Assembly (NCBI GenBank): GCA_902796095.1
Contig: CADBNP010000035.1
Span: 1-8,145, forward strand
Origin: an uncultured Aeromonadales bacterium
GTDB taxonomy: Bacteria > Pseudomonadota > Gammaproteobacteria > Enterobacterales > Succinivibrionaceae
Reading direction: 5' to 3'
Length of the DNA stretch: 8,145 nucleotides
In this document: positions 5,521 to 8,145 of the stretch, in pieces
How positions within the stretch are numbered: position 1 is the stretch's first letter
Layout: every line of letters starts with the position of its first letter
Notes under the pieces: generated by a model
The model's database searches: none
Told to the model about the DNA's origin: nothing
What the model saw: the letters and a program-made list of their open reading frames with translations, nothing else
Made by a program: the position numbers and the translations under genes

Positions 5521-5677
5521 ACACTATCTCTCTCTTGTCGATGTATTCCCGTTTTTCAACTGCTGCTGTATTTGTTATATCGTCAACTTGCGACGATCCT
5601 TAAAAATTATGTTTGATTATCAAATCCGGCGGATCTCATTCCCGCCAGCTAACAGCACCCGTCGGCACTCTCTTGGC
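5521..5677 (-). other. Long structured leader ahead of the DUF2750 gene
   Basis: If transcription starts a few bases after the promoter at 5678-5686, the leader is about 150 nt. It contains a potential stem of 7 bp including one G-U pair (5626-5632 with 5642-5648, 9-nt loop), an AT-rich palindrome TTTGAT/ATCAAA (5612-5624) and a 6-bp stem ATCGTC/GACGAT (5579-5584 with 5592-5597, 7-nt loop). A 10-codon frame from ATG at 5639 to TAA at 5607 is present but has poor ribosome-site spacing. It may be a regulatory leader or contain a small RNA. I recognise no known riboswitch. Confidence 0.35.
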
Positions 5678-5686
5678 ATTATACCA
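5678..5686 (-). promoter_or_regulatory. Extended -10 promoter upstream of the DUF2750 gene
   Basis: On the minus strand TGG is followed directly by a perfect TATAAT (5683-5678), the TGn extended -10 form. No good -35 is seen at 16-18 bp, which extended -10 promoters tolerate. It lies in the spacer after uvrA and points towards the DUF2750 gene, whose ATG is 158 bp downstream of the hexamer. Confidence 0.6.
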
Positions 5687-5772
5687 CGTTGCAATTTTAT
5701 CTATGCAGTAAAACTCAATGTTTCACAGCACATCGCAGAAATTATGCAGCAATCTCGGGATATATCACAGTT

Positions 5773-8145
5773 TTAGCTGTTTTTCTCTTTGGCTTTTCCC
5801 AGCACGTCCCTGAGAAATTTTCCGGTAAAGGATTTTTTAATTGTGGAAACGTGTTCCGGAGTACCCTGCGCAATAATTTTACCTCCGCCTTCACCGCCCT
5901 CCGGTCCTAGATCCACAATCCAGTCTGCGGTTTTTATAACATCCATATTGTGCTCAATCACCACAATCGTGTTACCCCTGTCTCTGAGTTTCAGGAGCAC
6001 CTTGAGAAGCAAAGCCACATCCTGGAAATGAAGACCTGTGGTAGGTTCATCCAGAATATACAGAGTTCTGGTGGTGTCACGCTTGGAGAGTTCCTTGGCG
6101 AGCTTTATTCGCTGTGCTTCTCCTCCGGAAAGAGTCGTTGCCGACTGTCCCAGTGTTATATAGGAAAGTCCGACATCCATAAGCAACCTGAGCTTAGAAG
6201 CAATCAGAGGAATTGATTTAAAGAATTCGTAGGCTTCCTCCACCGGCATTCTGAGTACATCGGCAATAGTCTTGTCCTTATATTTCACCTCGAGAGTTTC
6301 ACGGTTGTAGCGATCGCCCCTGCAAACGTCGCACGGTACAAAAATATCCGGAAGGAAGTTCATGGAAACTCTTACCAGACCGTCTCCCTGACAGGCACTG
6401 CATCTTCCGTTGCCGACATTAAATGAAAACCTGTTTGACTTGTAGCCCCTTGTCCTGGCTTCCGGTGTTGCTGCAAAAAGTTCTCTGATTTCAGTGAATA
6501 CACCAATATAGGTTGCCGGGTTTGATCTCGGAGTCCTGCCGATAGGAGACTGATCAACAGCTATGACATTGTCCAGATATTCAAAACCTTCAGTTCCCGT
6601 GCACAGTGAATTTGCTGTATTGCTCAGCTGTGCCCTGCTGTACGGATCGTATCTGGACCGGTTGCAGCTGCAATTTGCCACTGTATGCAGAACATCATTG
6701 ATCAGCGTTGATTTACCGGATCCGGAAACACCGGTTATACAGGTAAACAGACCAAGAGGCAGGGCAAGATCCACATTCTTCAGATTATGCTTTGATACTC
6801 CGTTAATTTTCAGCCATTTGGCAGTGCTTGAGCTGCGTCGTGTCGGTACGGGGATTACCTTACGACCGGACAGATAATCTCCGGTAAGAGATTCCCTGTT
6901 GCTGATCACATCCTGCGGTGTACCCTCAGCAATAATCCTGCCGCCGTGGACTCCGGCTCCCGGTCCTATGTCAATAAGATAATCCGCTGCTAGCATGGTC
7001 TCCTCATCATGCTCAACAACAATCACAGTATTTCCAAGCTCCTTCAGATGCTGAAGCGTGCTTAGAAGTCTCGTATTATCCCTCTGATGAAGACCTATGC
7101 TCGGTTCATCAAGCACATACATCACTCCTACCAGACCGGCACCGATCTGACTGGCCAGTCTTATACGCTGTGCCTCACCGCCGGAGAGTGTATCGGCTGA
7201 TCTGGCAAGAGTCAGATAGCCAAGCCCCACATTAACCAGAAATGAAAGTCTGTCCCGTATCTCCTTGAGCAGTTTTTCTGCAATTTTTTCCTTCTGACCG
7301 GTAAAGGTTATCGACTTGAAAAAGGTTTCCGCCTTGGCGACCGGCATGTTGATAACATCCAGAATATTCATATTGTTTATGAATACATTGCTGGCTTTTT
7401 CATTAAGCCTGCTGCCGTGACATAACGGACATGTTCCAGTCCTGAAAACACTCCTGAAAGGATTTGAGTAGACATAGTAATCGCTTCTGCGTCTCTCGGT
7501 AATCTTTACGATACCATCAAAAGTTTTCTTCTCAGTTGCTGTATCCACCTCCGGATCATATCCATAGGGGGAATAACGCGGCAGATTCAGCAAAACATCT
7601 CCGGTTCCGTTCATCAGGAGATTTTTCTGGGCATCCGTCAGTTTTGAATATGGAACATCAATGGAAAACTTGAAGTGCTTTGCAACGGCCTCAAGGATGG
7701 AGTAATAATAGGAATAATTGCTGTCCCAGCCTTTGATGGCGCCGTCAGCGATTGTTTTTTTTGGATCCCTGATCAGTTCCGACATATCAAGTATTTCCTT
7801 TTCACCGAGACCTCCGCATTCAGGACATGCACCGTTCGGGTTGTTAAAGGAGAAAAGCTTGGGTTCCAGCTCGGAGAGGCTGTATCCGCATACGGGACAG
7901 GCAAAACGATTCGAAAAAACCATTTTTTTCTGACCAGGCTGCGGCTCCACGTAGTCAACATAGACAAGACCCTCGGACTTCTTAAGTGCAGTCTCAAATG
8001 ATTCGGCGATGCGCTGCTGGACATCAGCCTTAACCTTGAACCGGTCAACAATAACCTCTATGGTGTGCTTTTTTCGTAACTGAAGTTCTGGAGGATCACT
8101 CAAATCATATACTTCACCATCAATTCTAGCCCGGATAAAGCCTTC
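5773..8145 (-). CDS. uvrA: UvrABC system protein A, 5' end beyond the window
   Basis: UvrA is the damage-sensing ATPase of nucleotide excision repair; it dimerises and loads UvrB. The visible 790 codons are the C-terminal part of a protein of about 940 residues, so about 150-170 N-terminal residues, with the first Walker A, are missing. Counting from the first visible residue: first zinc finger Cys83, 86, 107, 110; first ABC signature LSGGE 320-324; Walker B Asp346-Glu347; His379; second Walker A from Gly472 (GVSGSGKST); second zinc module Cys582, 585, 605, 608; second signature 672-676; Walker B Asp699-Glu700; His732. The frame stays open to the edge through RARIDGEVYDLSDPP, so a TTG at 8103 is not the start. 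After the second Walker A, the segment at about 487-528 is some ten residues longer than I recall in E. coli and holds three extra Cys. No intrinsic terminator is seen after the stop. Confidence 0.98.
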   Translation of the reverse strand, partial: EGFIRARIDGEVYDLSDPPELQLRKKHTIEVIVDRFKVKADVQQRIAESFETALKKSEGLVYVDYVEPQPGQKKMVFSNRFACPVCGYSLSELEPKLFSFNNPNGACPECGGLGEKEILDMSELIRDPKKTIADGAIKGWDSNYSYYYSILEAVAKHFKFSIDVPYSKLTDAQKNLLMNGTGDVLLNLPRYSPYGYDPEVDTATEKKTFDGIVKITERRRSDYYVYSNPFRSVFRTGTCPLCHGSRLNEKASNVFINNMNILDVINMPVAKAETFFKSITFTGQKEKIAEKLLKEIRDRLSFLVNVGLGYLTLARSADTLSGGEAQRIRLASQIGAGLVGVMYVLDEPSIGLHQRDNTRLLSTLQHLKELGNTVIVVEHDEETMLAADYLIDIGPGAGVHGGRIIAEGTPQDVISNRESLTGDYLSGRKVIPVPTRRSSSTAKWLKINGVSKHNLKNVDLALPLGLFTCITGVSGSGKSTLINDVLHTVANCSCNRSRYDPYSRAQLSNTANSLCTGTEGFEYLDNVIAVDQSPIGRTPRSNPATYIGVFTEIRELFAATPEARTRGYKSNRFSFNVGNGRCSACQGDGLVRVSMNFLPDIFVPCDVCRGDRYNRETLEVKYKDKTIADVLRMPVEEAYEFFKSIPLIASKLRLLMDVGLSYITLGQSATTLSGGEAQRIKLAKELSKRDTTRTLYILDEPTTGLHFQDVALLLKVLLKLRDRGNTIVVIEHNMDVIKTADWIVDLGPEGGEGGGKIIAQGTPEHVSTIKKSFTGKFLRDVLGKAKEKNS

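Noticed and set aside
5607..5639. 10-codon leader peptide in the DUF2750 leader
   Set aside because: The GGCGGGA stretch abuts the ATG too closely for normal initiation, and there is no run of regulatory codons as in attenuation peptides.
4742..5770. Shared 10-mer CAATGTTTCA at about 4751 and 5717
   Set aside because: Flanking bases do not match and there are no further copies visible to me; most likely chance.
5687..5772. Intrinsic terminator for uvrA
   Set aside because: I found only a 4-bp ACAG/CTGT pairing near the stop and no GC-rich stem followed by a T-run, so none was called.
5588..5910. Two + strand open frames (62 and 73 codons) across the uvrA-DUF2750 spacer
   Set aside because: No ribosome sites, they run into the antisense of uvrA, and the translations look random. 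The spacer is better explained by a minus-strand promoter and leader.
8101..8103. TTG as the start of uvrA
   Set aside because: The frame continues upstream to the window edge and encodes EGFIRARIDGEVYD, a conserved internal UvrA segment. The true start lies outside the window.
1..8145. CRISPR array, insertion sequence, tRNA or rRNA, prophage or defence genes
   Set aside because: No regularly spaced repeats, transposase or integrase motifs, terminal repeats or RNA gene folds were seen; the genes are core housekeeping functions.

Overview
The window looks like an ordinary chromosomal housekeeping segment of a Gram-negative bacterium, most likely a gammaproteobacterium. Three things point there: a complete Mla phospholipid-transport operon in the order mlaF-E-D-C-B followed by murA, an MurB of the Escherichia coli type, and a DUF2750 protein, a family I know mainly from Proteobacteria. 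I cannot place it to genus from sequence alone. All confidently called genes lie on the minus strand, so transcription runs from right to left, and none is visibly broken.

Right part (8145 down to 5521): the 3' 790 codons of uvrA (nucleotide excision repair ATPase), whose 5' end lies beyond the window. A 252-bp spacer follows. It contains a good extended -10 promoter and a leader of about 150 nt with several potential hairpins.

Middle (5520 to 4652): a DUF2750 gene of unknown function, then 470 bp with no confident gene. That spacer holds a stem-loop just after the DUF2750 stop, a strongly strand-asymmetric stretch (purine-rich on +, pyrimidine-rich on -) that may be either a tiny basic-peptide gene or a Rho-loading region, a CRP/FNR-like palindrome, and a perfect inverted repeat overlapping a candidate promoter just ahead of mlaF.

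Left part (4651 to 1): seven tightly packed genes, mlaF, mlaE, mlaD, mlaC, mlaB, murA and murB (truncated by the left edge). Spacing runs from short overlaps to 14 bp, so they are probably one operon. MlaF (ATPase), MlaE (permease), MlaD (MCE ring) and MlaB (STAS regulator) form the inner-membrane ABC complex. MlaC is the periplasmic lipid shuttle, and together they maintain outer-membrane lipid asymmetry. MurA and MurB catalyse the first two committed steps of peptidoglycan precursor synthesis, converting UDP-GlcNAc to UDP-MurNAc. One transcript would therefore join outer-membrane lipid maintenance to the entry into cell-wall synthesis.

I see no mobile element, CRISPR array, tRNA, rRNA or convincing new multigene system. 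The points worth a second look are the murA-murB linkage without an ibaG gene, the two regulatory spacers, and an enlarged cysteine-containing segment in UvrA.
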